From: an uncultured Oscillospiraceae bacterium
GTDB taxonomy: Bacteria; Bacillota; Clostridia; Oscillospirales; Oscillospiraceae
Length of the DNA: 55,283 nucleotides
Reading direction: 5' to 3'
Assembly (NCBI GenBank): GCA_944385365.1
Contig: CALWWW010000016.1
Coordinates: 1 to 55,283 of the forward strand
Shown: in pieces, positions 12,682 to 24,340 of the stretch
Position numbering within the stretch: position 1 is the stretch's first letter
Layout of the letters: the number at the start of each line of letters is the position of its first letter
Position numbers and translations under genes: made by a program
Notes under the pieces: generated by a model
Seen by the model: the letters and a program-made list of their open reading frames with translations, nothing else
The model's database searches: none
What the model was told of the DNA's origin: nothing

Positions 12682-13394
12682 GCCGGGCGGAAAAGCTGTT
12701 TGAGGCCATCGGCCTAGTGGATGACGCGTACATCGAAGAGGCCGCCGACGCCCGTGCGGTGCGGACCCCGTCCCAGTGGCAGCGCTGGGGTGCGCTGGCG
12801 GCCACACTGGTTCTGGTGGCGGGCCTGGGCCTGATGGCCACTACCCAGCTGCGGGGCTGCGGCTCCAAGAGCATGACCGCCGATACAGCGGCGCCGGAGA
12901 ACGGCATGGCGCAGGAGAGTACCACTGCCGACAGCGCATCCGACAACGTCACGGGCGGCAGCACGGAAGGCGCGACTGGCGAGGACATGGGCGACGGCGC
13001 TTCCGGCGGAACGGACAATGGTACGGCCCTGCCCACCGACGCAATCGGCACGGAACTGGCGGTACTGACGGTATCGGACGGCGCATGGACCGTGGACCGT
13101 CACACGGCGGTGGAAGCGGCGGGGCTGGTCACAGTGACCGACACCTATCTGGTGACCAATGACGGCGACGCGGACCAGGAGATTGAAGCGCAGATTGTGG
13201 CCCCCGGTGAGACGGTGGAACTCGATATGGTGACTACCAGCACCGAGACGGAACTGGTGTTGGTGCCGGTGGAGAATGTGACACCGGGCGTGTGGACGGT
13301 AACGGTTACCGCCGCCGACGGCTATACTGTGGAAGGTCTGGCAGAGGGGGAACTGCCCTGGGAGAGCCACGCATTTACCGTGTCTCAGCCATAA
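12678..13394 (+). CDS. Single-pass membrane protein, probable anti-sigma partner
   Basis: 238 residues, overlapping the sigma gene by four bases. Residues 1-35 are cytoplasmic (MSRAEKLFEAIGLVDDAYIE). Residues about 38-56 form one transmembrane helix (WGALAATLVLVAGLGLMA). A Ser/Thr/Gly/Asp-rich linker follows, and residues about 115-238 form a predicted extracytoplasmic beta domain. Short N-terminal segments of this kind (EAIGxVDDxYIxEA) are common in clostridial proteins encoded beside ECF sigma factors. No zinc-binding HxxxCxxC anti-sigma motif is present, so the anti-sigma role is inferred from position and topology. Its stop is six bases from R1-D. Confidence 0.7.
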   Translation: MSRAEKLFEAIGLVDDAYIEEAADARAVRTPSQWQRWGALAATLVLVAGLGLMATTQLRGCGSKSMTADTAAPENGMAQESTTADSASDNVTGGSTEGATGEDMGDGASGGTDNGTALPTDAIGTELAVLTVSDGAWTVDRHTAVEAAGLVTVTDTYLVTNDGDADQEIEAQIVAPGETVELDMVTTSTETELVLVPVENVTPGVWTVTVTAADGYTVEGLAEGELPWESHAFTVSQP

Positions 13395-13612
13395 AAAATA
13401 AAAGTTTTGCTCGATTTTTTTCAAAAAATCGCAGGGGTCCAGGGGGCGGCGCCCCCGGCCGCGCCGCGCACGGCGCGAAATCCCCGCCCGCCGCAGCGGG
13501 CGAAACACCCCAACGTTCCAAAGCGCCATCCGCAGATGGCGCAATCCCCGGCCAAAGGCCAAGGTCCCCGTCTCCACCCCGTAAGGGGCGGCAGCCGGGG
13601 GCCTTCTTCCGT
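13393..13612. repeat. R1 intergenic element, copy D (left end only)
   Basis: The left terminal repeat starts at about 13400 (AAAAGTTTTGCTCG, one base changed), six bases after a stop codon. Then come the GGGGGC/GCCCCC hairpin and CGCA-loop hairpins with stems CGCGCCG, CGCCCGC and GCGCCATC. It is truncated inside the central palindrome and has no right terminal repeat; the ackA-like promoter follows directly. Confidence 0.8.
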
Positions 13613-13613
13613 C

Positions 13614-13642
13614 TTGCCACCCTGCCGTCTTTTTGGTATACT
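13614..13642 (+). promoter_or_regulatory. Promoter of the acetate-kinase-like gene
   Basis: -35 TTGCCA (13614-13619), 17-base spacer, -10 TATACT (13637-13642), immediately after the broken end of R1-D. Confidence 0.65.
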
Positions 13643-13677
13643 GTACCCATCATTTTACCGAAAAAAGGAGCGGTCCT

Positions 13678-14868
13678 ATGAAGCTACTGATCTGCAATGT
13701 GGGCAGCACGTCCCTCAAATACCAGCTCTTCGACATGGACAACGGCGAACAGGTTCTGGCCAGCGGCGGCGCCGAACGCGTCGGCACGGAGAAAAGCGAA
13801 TTTTATTGGAAAAACCTGCTGAACGGCACCGAGGGCCGGGAAGCGAACCACTTTCCCACCCATAAGGAAGCCATCAGCCGGATGCTGGAGGCACTGCTGG
13901 ACGGCGTACTTGCCAAACTGGAGGACCTGGGCTGTGTGGGCTTCAAGGTGGTCCACGCCAAGGGCGTTTCCGGCGTACAGTATCTGACGGAGGACGTTCT
14001 GGAGGCCATGGCCGCGTTCAACACCGTGGCCCCGGCCCACAATCCCCCCTATATTGCCGCCATCCGGCAGTTCCGGGAACTGCTGCCCCATACGCCCCTC
14101 ATCGGTTCTTTTGAGACGGCGTTCCATCAGACGCTGCCCCCGAAAGCCTATCTCTATTCCATCCCGGCGGAACTGGCCCGGAAAGAGGGCATCCGCCGTT
14201 ACGGCTTCCACGGCGCGTCTCTGGAATATCTGTCCACCTGGGCGGCGAAGGAACTGGGCCGTACCGACTGCAAACTCATCTGCTGCCACCTGGGCGGCAG
14301 CAGTTCCATCTGTGCCGTGGAAAACGGAAAAAGTGTGGACACCAATCTGGGCATGGGTCTGCAATGCGGCGTCATGCACAACAACCGCATCGGTGATATG
14401 GACCCCTATGTGATTTTCCACCTGGTGGAGGCCTGCGGCATGGAGCTGAGCGAGGTCAAGACCATGCTCCAGAAGCAGAGCGGTTTTCTCGGTATGTCCG
14501 GCGGTGTCTCCGGTGACCTGCGGGACGTGGAGGAGGCGGCCGCCGCCGGAAATGTGGATTGCCGCAACGCCCTGGACAGCTATTGTTATAACATTAAAAA
14601 GTATATCGGCGCATATACGGCGGCCATGGGCGGCGTGGATGCCATTGTGTTCGGCGGCGGGATCGGCCGTAACGGTAAGACGGTCCGGGCTGGGGCGCTG
14701 GAGAATCTCCAGTGTCTGGGCATCCATCTGGACCCGGCCAAGAATGAAACGGCGGTGGGTGGACAGGATATCTCTGTGGACGGCAGCCCGGTGCGGATTT
14801 ATGTGGTGGATACCAATGAGGAAATCATCGTGGCCCGTAAGGCCAAAGCACTGCTGGAATCGAAATAA
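13678..14868 (+). CDS. Acetate/propionate kinase family protein (divergent active site)
   Basis: 396 residues from the ATG at 13678, after AAAAGGAG; an in-frame start 15 codons earlier overlaps the promoter. The ASKHA fold and family motifs are clear: Asn7 in ICNVGSTSLKYQL, VAPAHNPPY, FETAFHQTLPPKAYLYSIP, CHLGGSSSICAVENG, NRIGDMDPYV and a C-terminal VDTNEE. Several positions differ from canonical AckA. The arginine of GHRVVHGG is Lys90, the catalytic aspartate of FDTAFH is Glu146, and HLGNG is HLGGS. The family makes acyl phosphate from a short-chain acid and ATP, but these changes suggest another substrate or changed kinetics. No phosphotransacetylase gene is nearby. I leave the symbol empty for that reason. 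Confidence 0.82.
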   Translation: MKLLICNVGSTSLKYQLFDMDNGEQVLASGGAERVGTEKSEFYWKNLLNGTEGREANHFPTHKEAISRMLEALLDGVLAKLEDLGCVGFKVVHAKGVSGVQYLTEDVLEAMAAFNTVAPAHNPPYIAAIRQFRELLPHTPLIGSFETAFHQTLPPKAYLYSIPAELARKEGIRRYGFHGASLEYLSTWAAKELGRTDCKLICCHLGGSSSICAVENGKSVDTNLGMGLQCGVMHNNRIGDMDPYVIFHLVEACGMELSEVKTMLQKQSGFLGMSGGVSGDLRDVEEAAAAGNVDCRNALDSYCYNIKKYIGAYTAAMGGVDAIVFGGGIGRNGKTVRAGALENLQCLGIHLDPAKNETAVGGQDISVDGSPVRIYVVDTNEEIIVARKAKALLESK

Positions 14869-14877
14869 AGAGAAACT

Positions 14878-15450
14878 ATAAAGTTTTTACTCGATTTTTT
14901 TCCAAAAAAATCGCGGGGTCCAGGGGCAGAGCCCCGTTCGCGCCGCGCACGGCGCGAAATACCCGCCCGCCGCAGCGGGCGAAATCCCCAATCGTCCCCA
15001 GCGTCCGCCGCAGCGGACGCAATCCCCGGCCAAAGGCCATGGTCCCCGCCGCCGCCCCCTGTGGGGGTGGACGGTGGGGACCATATGCCATCACCACACC
15101 AGGATATCATCGTCACCTGTGCTAACGGCGGGACACGTAGGTCCCGCCCTACGTTCTATGTCGGCAGTCCATCCGTATTTGTAGGGCGGCACCTGTGTGT
15201 GCCGCCGTTTGTAGGGGATTACGATTGCGCCCCAATGCGACGAACAACGATACAGGCTACCGCAAAAAGGCCGCCGTCCACCACCCACGATGGGGTGGGA
15301 ACGGCGGCCTTACGGCTGACGCCGTGGGGATTGCGCCATCTGCGGATGGCGCTTGGGGACGCTGGGGTGTTTCGCCCGCTGCGGCGGGCGACCGGGGGCG
15401 CTGCCCCCTGGACCCCTGCGATTTTTTGAAAAAAATCGAGTAAAACTTTT
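14878..15450. repeat. R1 intergenic element, copy E (both ends present)
   Basis: Lies between converging genes, with terminal repeats about 10 bases after the ackA-like stop and 23 bases after the larE stop. CGCA-loop hairpins have stems CGCGCCG, CGCCCGC and, only in this copy, GCGTCCGC in the slot where other copies have GCGCCATC. The centre has a GTAGGGCGGCAC/GTGCCGCC hairpin with the CTGTGT loop. The right half repeats the modules inverted. No other terminator is seen for either flanking gene. Confidence 0.85.
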
Positions 15451-15472
15451 GATGTTTGGTGCGGTGCAAAAT

Positions 15473-16654
15473 CTAAAAATGCAGCGTTTTTCTGACTTCT
15501 GCCAAGGTACAATTCTGCTCCATGGCCCGTGCCGCCAGATCGTCAAACTCCGCCTTTTCCTTGGCGATCCCATCGCCGCCGGCACATTTGACCCGGATAC
15601 CGTCCCGCTGTGTCACCGCACGGTGCAGCACCGTCCGTTCACAATCCCGCCGCCGGACCCCCAGCGTGGTGGTATGGCGCAGCATCAGCCGCGTAAACTC
15701 CTCGACCCGCTGGACAGGGCACAAACACGTCAGCAGCACCGCGGGCCGGTTTTTCTTCATATAGATGGGGGCCGTCCACACATCCAGTGCCCCGGCGTCC
15801 ATCAGCCGCGACGATGCAAAGGCGATATCCTCGCCGGTCATATCGTCCAGGTTGCATTGCAGCTCCGTTACCGTGTCATGCAGGAAGCCGTCTGCAATTT
15901 GTACCGACGATTGCCGGGGCGTCAAATCCAGCGACACCGTCCCCACCAGGGGCGACAGCGTTTCCACCAGCGTTTCCCGCAGGGAAAGGGCCCGGAACAG
16001 CTGTGGTTCCGTCAGCTCCAGGCGGCAGCCCTCCGCCGTCAGCCGCACCCGGAAGTCGGAGAAGCCCAGCGCCGCCACGGCCGCCTCGGCACGGGCCACC
16101 CGGTCCAGGGCCTCCGCCGTAATGGGCGTATGGGTGGGAATGCGGGTGGCCAGGCAGGCGGCGGCAGGCTTGTCCCAGGTGGGCAGACCGGCCTCACGGG
16201 ACAGTTTTCGGATGGTCTCCTTGGTCAGACCGCACAGCCGCAGCGGCGACAGGACCCCCAATTCCTGCAATGCCTGCCAGCCGGGCCGGTCCTCCACGTC
16301 GTCGGAAGCGTTGGTGCCCTCCAATATGACGCCGCAGCCGTCGGCGGCGGCCTGGGCCGTAATGGCGGTAAAAATGGCTTTTTTACAGAAGTAGCAGCGC
16401 CGGGGCCCGTTGGCTGTCACGTCGTCCTGGGCGAGAATATCCAGACGAATCACCCGCAGAGGGACCGAAAGGGATTCCGCCAGACGTTGGGCGTCCGCGT
16501 CCTCGGCGTCGGTCTGAAACGGGGTTTTGACATAGTAGGCCGCGGGCTGTGCGCCCCAGCGGACGGCGCTCCACAGCAGGAACGCCGAGTCGGCGCCGCC
16601 GGAAAAGGCCACGGCGGGGCGGGGATGGACAGAAAAGAAGTCGCGCAGGTCCAT
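15473..16654 (-). CDS. LarE-LarC2 fusion: nickel-pincer cofactor biosynthesis
   Basis: 393 residues from the ATG at 16654 (AGGAGGG six bases upstream; an upstream in-frame ATG lacks a ribosome site). Residues 1-260 are LarE, the ATP-dependent sulfur transferase that acts on pyridinium biscarboxylic acid mononucleotide. Visible motifs are the PP-loop AFSGGADSAFLL, RRCYFCKKAIF, GTNASD and AACLATRIP, whose cysteine probably corresponds to the sacrificial sulfur donor. Residues about 270-393 match the C-terminal half of LarC (LarC2), the nickel-inserting cyclometallase: LQCNLDDMTGEDIAF, GALDVWTAPIYMKKNRPAV and HTTTLGVRR. The LarC1 half is absent. LarA and LarB are not in the window. Separate LarE and LarC proteins are the usual arrangement, so this fusion is unusual. 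Confidence 0.88.
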   Translation of the reverse strand: MDLRDFFSVHPRPAVAFSGGADSAFLLWSAVRWGAQPAAYYVKTPFQTDAEDADAQRLAESLSVPLRVIRLDILAQDDVTANGPRRCYFCKKAIFTAITAQAAADGCGVILEGTNASDDVEDRPGWQALQELGVLSPLRLCGLTKETIRKLSREAGLPTWDKPAAACLATRIPTHTPITAEALDRVARAEAAVAALGFSDFRVRLTAEGCRLELTEPQLFRALSLRETLVETLSPLVGTVSLDLTPRQSSVQIADGFLHDTVTELQCNLDDMTGEDIAFASSRLMDAGALDVWTAPIYMKKNRPAVLLTCLCPVQRVEEFTRLMLRHTTTLGVRRRDCERTVLHRAVTQRDGIRVKCAGGDGIAKEKAEFDDLAARAMEQNCTLAEVRKTLHF

Positions 16655-16685
16655 GGGGAACCCTCCTGAAATTGAAGTTACCGCC

Positions 16686-16714
16686 ATCATACCACGGCGG
16701 AAACCGGTGCGCAA
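16686..16714 (-). promoter_or_regulatory. Promoter of the larE-larC2 fusion gene
   Basis: On the minus strand: -35 TTGCGC (16714-16709), 17-base spacer, -10 TATGAT (16691-16686). Confidence 0.65.
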
Positions 16715-16842
16715 GATGGGGAAAAGTTATCAAAACCGCGGATTATCAACGAAACTTCTTCCATTTAAAGCTAAAAAAACAGAATAAATCCCTTGGAAAT
16801 TGTATACATTCCACAAGAGCGGCGGGAATTTTGCGATAATCC

Positions 16843-16870
16843 TTGACGCAACTGGGAGAACTGCTATAAT
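16843..16870 (+). promoter_or_regulatory. Promoter of the ATP synthase operon
   Basis: -35 TTGACG (16843-16848), 16-base spacer, -10 TATAAT (16865-16870), about 70 bases ahead of the first gene. Confidence 0.8.
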
Positions 16871-16938
16871 AATTGGTATCATCGAAAACGCGGTGCGGCA
16901 GTTAAAAGACAGCTGCGGCAGGGAGGAGGCGGCGCGTT

Positions 16939-17202
16939 TTGCAACCTTGGTTCCGAGCGCTGCGCAACCTCACCTGGCTGACTCAGCTGGGCTTTTCCCT
17001 GGTGGCGCCGCCGATTTTGTGTGTCGGCGGCTGCTGGTGGTTGCAGCAGCGGTTTTCCATGGGCGGATGGATTGTGGTCGTGGGTCTGATTCTGGGCCTG
17101 GGCGGCTCGGTCAGCACGGCGATGGGCTTCTATCGCCACGCTTGCCGGCAGTCCCAAAAGAATCAGAAAAAGCGGCCCGATGCATTCAATACCCATAAGT
17201 AG
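16939..17202 (+). CDS. atpZ: AtpZ-like F1Fo assembly protein
   Basis: 87 residues from a TTG start, nine bases after AGGAGG. Two transmembrane helices (LVAPPILCVGGCWWLQ and WIVVVGLILGLGGSVSTAMG) are followed by a short basic tail, the pattern of the small AtpZ/ATPase-gene-1 proteins at the head of many bacterial atp operons. With AtpI, these proteins help c-ring assembly or magnesium/calcium supply; the exact role is unsettled. First gene of the operon; the non-ATG start may lower its expression relative to the rest. Confidence 0.75.
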   Translation: MQPWFRALRNLTWLTQLGFSLVAPPILCVGGCWWLQQRFSMGGWIVVVGLILGLGGSVSTAMGFYRHACRQSQKNQKKRPDAFNTHK

Positions 17203-17220
17203 GCAGGAGGGATCGTTATA

Positions 17221-17634
17221 GTGTATTTACAGCCTGCGACACGCAGGGAGATCAAGCGCATTTCCACCGGTGTGCTCCTGGGCAGCGCGCTGATGGTGGC
17301 GGTGTTTGCCGTCCTGGGCCGGTTCTCGTGGCCGGTGCTGTGGGGCGCACTGCTGGGTGACGCGGTGGCCATCGGCAACTTTGTGTTTTTGGGCATCAGC
17401 GTCCAGAAAGCCGCCGCCGCTGAATCACTCCGGGCCCGTCAGATCATGCAGTTCACCTATTCGCTGCGGATGCTCATTGTGGTGGCAGCCCTGGCACTGT
17501 CCATGGCCGTGAAGGTGTTCTACTGGCTGACTGTGCTGATTCCGCTGCTGCTGCCGCGCATCACCATCCTGGTGCTGCAGATCACCGGCGCCTACAAGCC
17601 CGACAAGGGCGCCAATGAAGTGAAGGGGAAATGA
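17221..17634 (+). CDS. atpI: ATP synthase subunit I
   Basis: 137 residues, GTG start after AGGAGGG. Four hydrophobic segments at about residues 18-37, 40-60, 80-98 and 102-122. The sequence and position between atpZ and atpB match AtpI, a membrane protein implicated in assembling the c-ring. Subunit I sequences are poorly conserved, so the call rests partly on gene order. Confidence 0.82.
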   Translation: MYLQPATRREIKRISTGVLLGSALMVAVFAVLGRFSWPVLWGALLGDAVAIGNFVFLGISVQKAAAAESLRARQIMQFTYSLRMLIVVAALALSMAVKVFYWLTVLIPLLLPRITILVLQITGAYKPDKGANEVKGK

Positions 17635-17641
17635 GATTGCA

Positions 17642-18382
17642 ATGAATGTAGAAATCAACGGCGCACCCATATACTTTGAACTCTTTGGCTGCATCCCCAT
17701 TACAGCCACCCTGGTGGTCTCGTGGGTCATCATGATCATCCTCACGGGCCTGTGCATCTGGCTCACCAGAGATCTCAAGGTACAGAACGTGTCCAAGCGC
17801 CAAGCCGTGGCGGAATTCCTCGTCAAGACGGCGGAGAAATTCGTCAACACCAACATGGGCCCCAAATTCGCCCACTATGTGCCGTTTGTGGCGGCGCTGT
17901 TCTGCCTGTCGGTGTTTTCCAGCCTGTCCAGTCTGATCGGCTGCTTCTCGCCCACGGCAGACCTGTCCACCACCCTGGCCTGGGCCATTGTGGTCTTTAT
18001 CATGATCACCGCCACCAAAATCCGCACCGGCGGTCTGGGCGGTTATCTGCTGGGCTTCACCAAGCCCATTCCGGTGCTGACGCCCTTTAACGTCATCTCC
18101 GAGTGCGCTACGCCCATTTCCATGGCGTTCCGTCACTTCGGCAACATCGTCTCCGGTATGGTCATCTCCACGCTGGTCTATGCGGCCTTGACCCTGGCCA
18201 ACCAGGCCCTCTTCGGCCTGCTGCCGGGCCTGCTGGGCGATATCCTGGGAAGCATTCCCTTCCTGACGGTGGGCGTTCCGGCGTTCCTGTCCCTGTATTT
18301 TGACTGGTTCTCCAGCTTTATGCAGGCCTTTATCTTCTGCATGCTGACGACGCTGTATATCGCCAACGCCGCAGAGGAATGA
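17642..18382 (+). CDS. atpB: ATP synthase Fo subunit a
   Basis: 246 residues. Subunit a forms the ion half-channels beside the c-ring. The essential stator arginine is Arg164 in ISMAFRHFGNIVSG. Membrane helices run from about residue 16 to the C-terminus, including ATLVVSWVIMIILTGLCIWL and VPFVAALFCLSVFSSLSSL. The start is the first ATG after the atpI stop, with a weak GGGGAAATGAG upstream, so it may rely on coupling. With the c subunit it probably conducts sodium. Confidence 0.95.
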   Translation: MNVEINGAPIYFELFGCIPITATLVVSWVIMIILTGLCIWLTRDLKVQNVSKRQAVAEFLVKTAEKFVNTNMGPKFAHYVPFVAALFCLSVFSSLSSLIGCFSPTADLSTTLAWAIVVFIMITATKIRTGGLGGYLLGFTKPIPVLTPFNVISECATPISMAFRHFGNIVSGMVISTLVYAALTLANQALFGLLPGLLGDILGSIPFLTVGVPAFLSLYFDWFSSFMQAFIFCMLTTLYIANAAEE

Positions 18383-18401
18383 TCCTTTTATCAATCCTTA
18401 A

Positions 18402-18695
<294 letters not shown>

Positions 18696-18731
18696 TTCGG
18701 GTTTGCCCATCAATCGGAGAGGAGGGAACGC

Positions 18732-19235
18732 ATGGATTTTCAGTCCCTGGTAACCGTTGCGCCCTGGACCTTTATCGCTCAGATCTGCAATCTGTTTATT
18801 CAGGCGTATCTGTTCAAGAGATTCCTGTTTAAGCCCATTCAGAACATCATCCGCCAGCGGCAGGAGCAGGTCAATAAGATCTATGACGACGCTGCCGAGG
18901 CGCAGAAGGGCGCCGAGGCCGACAAGGCCGCCTATGAAAAGCTCCTGGCCGATGCCCGCGGCGAGGCCGCCGAGCTGGTGCGCACTGCCACCGCCACGGC
19001 CCAGCAGCGCGGCGAGGAGATCGTCCGCCAGGCCAAGCAGGAGGCCGGCCATCTCAAGGAGAAGGCCGAAGCCGAGATTGCACAGGAGCGGAAGAAGGCC
19101 CGCAACGAGGTGAAGAACGAGATTTCCGGCATCGCCATGGAGATTGCCTCCAAGGTGGTCGAGCGGGAGATCAACGAGAAGGACCACCGGGATCTGGTGG
19201 AGGAATTCATCGAGAAAATGGGTGAGAAAGCATGA
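18732..19235 (+). CDS. atpF: ATP synthase Fo subunit b
   Basis: 167 residues, with AGGAGGG before ATG. One N-terminal membrane segment (about residues 8-28, VAPWTFIAQICNLFIQAYLF) leads into a long charged helix rich in Ala, Glu, Lys and Arg (residues 45-160) that dimerises as the peripheral stalk and binds delta. Typical length for the family. Its stop overlaps the atpH start by four bases. Confidence 0.95.
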   Translation: MDFQSLVTVAPWTFIAQICNLFIQAYLFKRFLFKPIQNIIRQRQEQVNKIYDDAAEAQKGAEADKAAYEKLLADARGEAAELVRTATATAQQRGEEIVRQAKQEAGHLKEKAEAEIAQERKKARNEVKNEISGIAMEIASKVVEREINEKDHRDLVEEFIEKMGEKA

Positions 19236-19771
19236 CCCAGACAGCCAGAACTTACGGCGAAGCCCTCTATGAGCTGGCACTGGAGGAAGGTCTGACCGCC
19301 CAGCTGCAGGAGCAGCTGGCGGCGGTGGCCGCCATTCTGCGGGAGAATCCCCAGTATGTGCGGCTTCTGAGCCTGCCGTCCCTGCCCAAGGCCGAGCGCT
19401 GCGCCGCGCTGGACGAGAGCTTCGGCCCCCAGGTCCACCCGTATCTTCTCAACTTTATGAAGATTCTCACGGAAAACGGCACCATCCGCCAGCTGCCCGG
19501 CTGCGAGGAGGCCTACCGCCGCCGTTTCAATGAGGACAACGGTATCCTGGAAGTCACCGCCGTTACGGCTGTGGCCCTGCAGGAGGACCTGAAAGAAAAG
19601 CTCCAGGCCGCGCTGGAGCGCCGCACCGGCAAAACCATCCATCTGACCACACGGGTGGACGAAAGCCTGCTGGGCGGCGTGCGGCTGGAAACCGAGGGCC
19701 TGCGCCTGGACGGTACCGTTCGCAACCGTCTGGACGAGCTCCAGGCTCTGCTCCGGGGCGCCGCCCTGTAA
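19232..19771 (+). CDS. atpH: ATP synthase F1 subunit delta
   Basis: 179 residues, starting inside the atpF stop (ATGA). The N-terminal helical domain (QTARTYGEALYELALEEG) binds the top of F1. The C-terminal part (VTAVALQEDLKEKLQAALER, GKTIHLTTRVDESLLGGVRL) binds subunit b, joining stalk and head. An 86-base gap with two hairpins separates it from atpA. Confidence 0.95.
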   Translation: MTQTARTYGEALYELALEEGLTAQLQEQLAAVAAILRENPQYVRLLSLPSLPKAERCAALDESFGPQVHPYLLNFMKILTENGTIRQLPGCEEAYRRRFNEDNGILEVTAVTAVALQEDLKEKLQAALERRTGKTIHLTTRVDESLLGGVRLETEGLRLDGTVRNRLDELQALLRGAAL

Positions 19772-19780
19772 TTGTATGGA

Positions 19781-19839
19781 GGCAACACCGCACAGCGGTA
19801 TTGCCTGAGAACGCTACAATCCGGCAGTGGCGCTGCCGG
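19781..19839 (+). promoter_or_regulatory. Two intercistronic hairpins between atpH and atpA
   Basis: Hairpin 1 at 19781-19805 has arms GGCAACACCGC and GCGGTATTGCC (one mismatch). Hairpin 2 at 19821-19839 has arms CCGGCAG and CTGCCGG. Neither is followed by a T-run, so they are not intrinsic terminators; they may mark an RNA processing or stability boundary ahead of the F1 catalytic genes. Confidence 0.6.
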
Positions 19840-19857
19840 TGAGAAAGTAGGTAGATC

Positions 19858-21372
<1,515 letters not shown>

Positions 21373-21385
21373 GGAGGAGTGAGAC

Positions 21386-22228
21386 ATGGCCGGAGTATCC
21401 ATGAAGGATATCAAGCTGCGGATTCGCAGCATGGAGAGCACCAAGCAGATCACCAAGGCCATGGAGATGGTGGCTTCCTCCAAGCTGCGCCGCGCGCAGG
21501 AACGGGTGCTCACCAGCCGTCCTTACTTTGAAGCGCTCTACGAGACCGTTACCGGCATCGCCGCCGAAAACTGGGACTTCTCCTCGCCCTATGTCCAGGT
21601 GCGGGAGGAGGGCCCGGTCTGTGAAATTGTCATCGCCGGTGACCGCGGTCTGGCCGGCGGTTACAACCACAACGTCATCAAGCTGGCCCAGGAGGATGTC
21701 AAGGGCAAAGACGCCGCCATCCTGCCCGTGGGCAAGAAGGCCCTGGAGTATTTCCGCAGCCACGGCCACACGGTGATTTCCGACGCCTATGCAGAGGCCG
21801 CCGGTCTCACCAGCGGCGACTGCTTCTCCCTGGCCAAGGCCATCTGCGACGGCTACCGGGAGGGCAAATATTCCGCCGTTCGGCTGGTGTATACCAGCTT
21901 CGTGTCGGTGCTGACCCAGACGCCCTATGTGCTGCCCCTGCTGCCTCTGCCTGCACCGGAAAAGCACGAAAAGGCACGGGAGCTGACCCTGTACGATCCC
22001 AGCAGCGAAAGCGTGTTCAACGCCATCGTGCCGGAGTACCTGGGCGGCCTGATTTACGGCGCCCTCTGCGAGTCTGTGGCCAGTGAGCTGGGCGCCCGCC
22101 GCACCGCCATGGACGCCGCCACCAAGAACGCGGAGGAAATGATCGACGATTTGAGCCTCAAGTACAACCGTGCCCGCCAGGGTGCCATCACCCAGGAGAT
22201 CACGGAAATCGTCGCCGGCGCCGACGCG

Positions 22229-22231
<3 letters not shown>
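21386..22231 (+). CDS. atpG: ATP synthase F1 subunit gamma
   Basis: 281 residues, with AAGGAGGAG before ATG. The central rotor shaft. N- and C-terminal helices (DIKLRIRSMESTKQITKAME; AMDAATKNAEEMIDDLSLKY) form the coiled coil inside the alpha/beta ring. The TGA stop is the first three bases of the palindrome that opens the R2 element, so the gene ends exactly at that boundary. Confidence 0.96.
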
Positions 22232-23840
<1,609 letters not shown>

Positions 23841-23842
23841 GT

Positions 23843-24253
23843 ATGAACGCCTACCATCTGCAAATCGTCACGCCGGACGGTCTGCGCTTTGACGGAGAGG
23901 CCCAGAGCCTGTTGGTGCGCACCACCACCGGTGATGTGGGCATCCGCGCCCGCCACGCCAACTATGTGGCGCCGCTGGGCATGGGCGTTGCCCGCGTGAC
24001 CATCGACGGTCAGGAGCGCCGCGGCGCTTGTGTCGGCGGTATGGTATCGGTGCTCAAAGGCGAGGTGCGGCTGTTGGCCACCAGCTTTGAGTGGGCCGAG
24101 GACATTGACGTGGAACGGGCCAAGGCCGCCGAGGCCAACGCCCGCGCCATTCTGGACCATCCCGACCAGCATGACGCCGAGACGCTGGAACTGGCCGAAG
24201 GCCGTCTGCGCCGGGCGTTGATCCGCCAGAGCGCGGCGGAAAAGCCCCAATAA
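23843..24253 (+). CDS. atpC: ATP synthase F1 subunit epsilon
   Basis: 136 residues, two bases after the atpD stop. The N-terminal beta-sandwich (YHLQIVTPDGLRFDGEAQSL, TTTGDVGIRARHANYVAPL) contacts gamma and the c-ring. The C-terminal helical hairpin (about 90-132) can act as a rotation brake. Last gene of the operon, followed by an intrinsic terminator. Confidence 0.94.
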   Translation: MNAYHLQIVTPDGLRFDGEAQSLLVRTTTGDVGIRARHANYVAPLGMGVARVTIDGQERRGACVGGMVSVLKGEVRLLATSFEWAEDIDVERAKAAEANARAILDHPDQHDAETLELAEGRLRRALIRQSAAEKPQ

Positions 24254-24262
24254 GGTTTGACA

Positions 24263-24294
24263 AAGGAGTGCTGCATCCGCAGTACTCCTTTTGT
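24263..24294 (+). terminator. Intrinsic terminator of the ATP synthase operon
   Basis: Arms AAAGGAGTGCTGC and GCAGTACTCCTTT (one G-T wobble), loop ATCC, ending in TTTT. Confidence 0.88.
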
Positions 24295-24340
24295 GCTGTT
24301 TCTGGCACCGGCTCACCAACAGGAATCGACCCACGACAGA

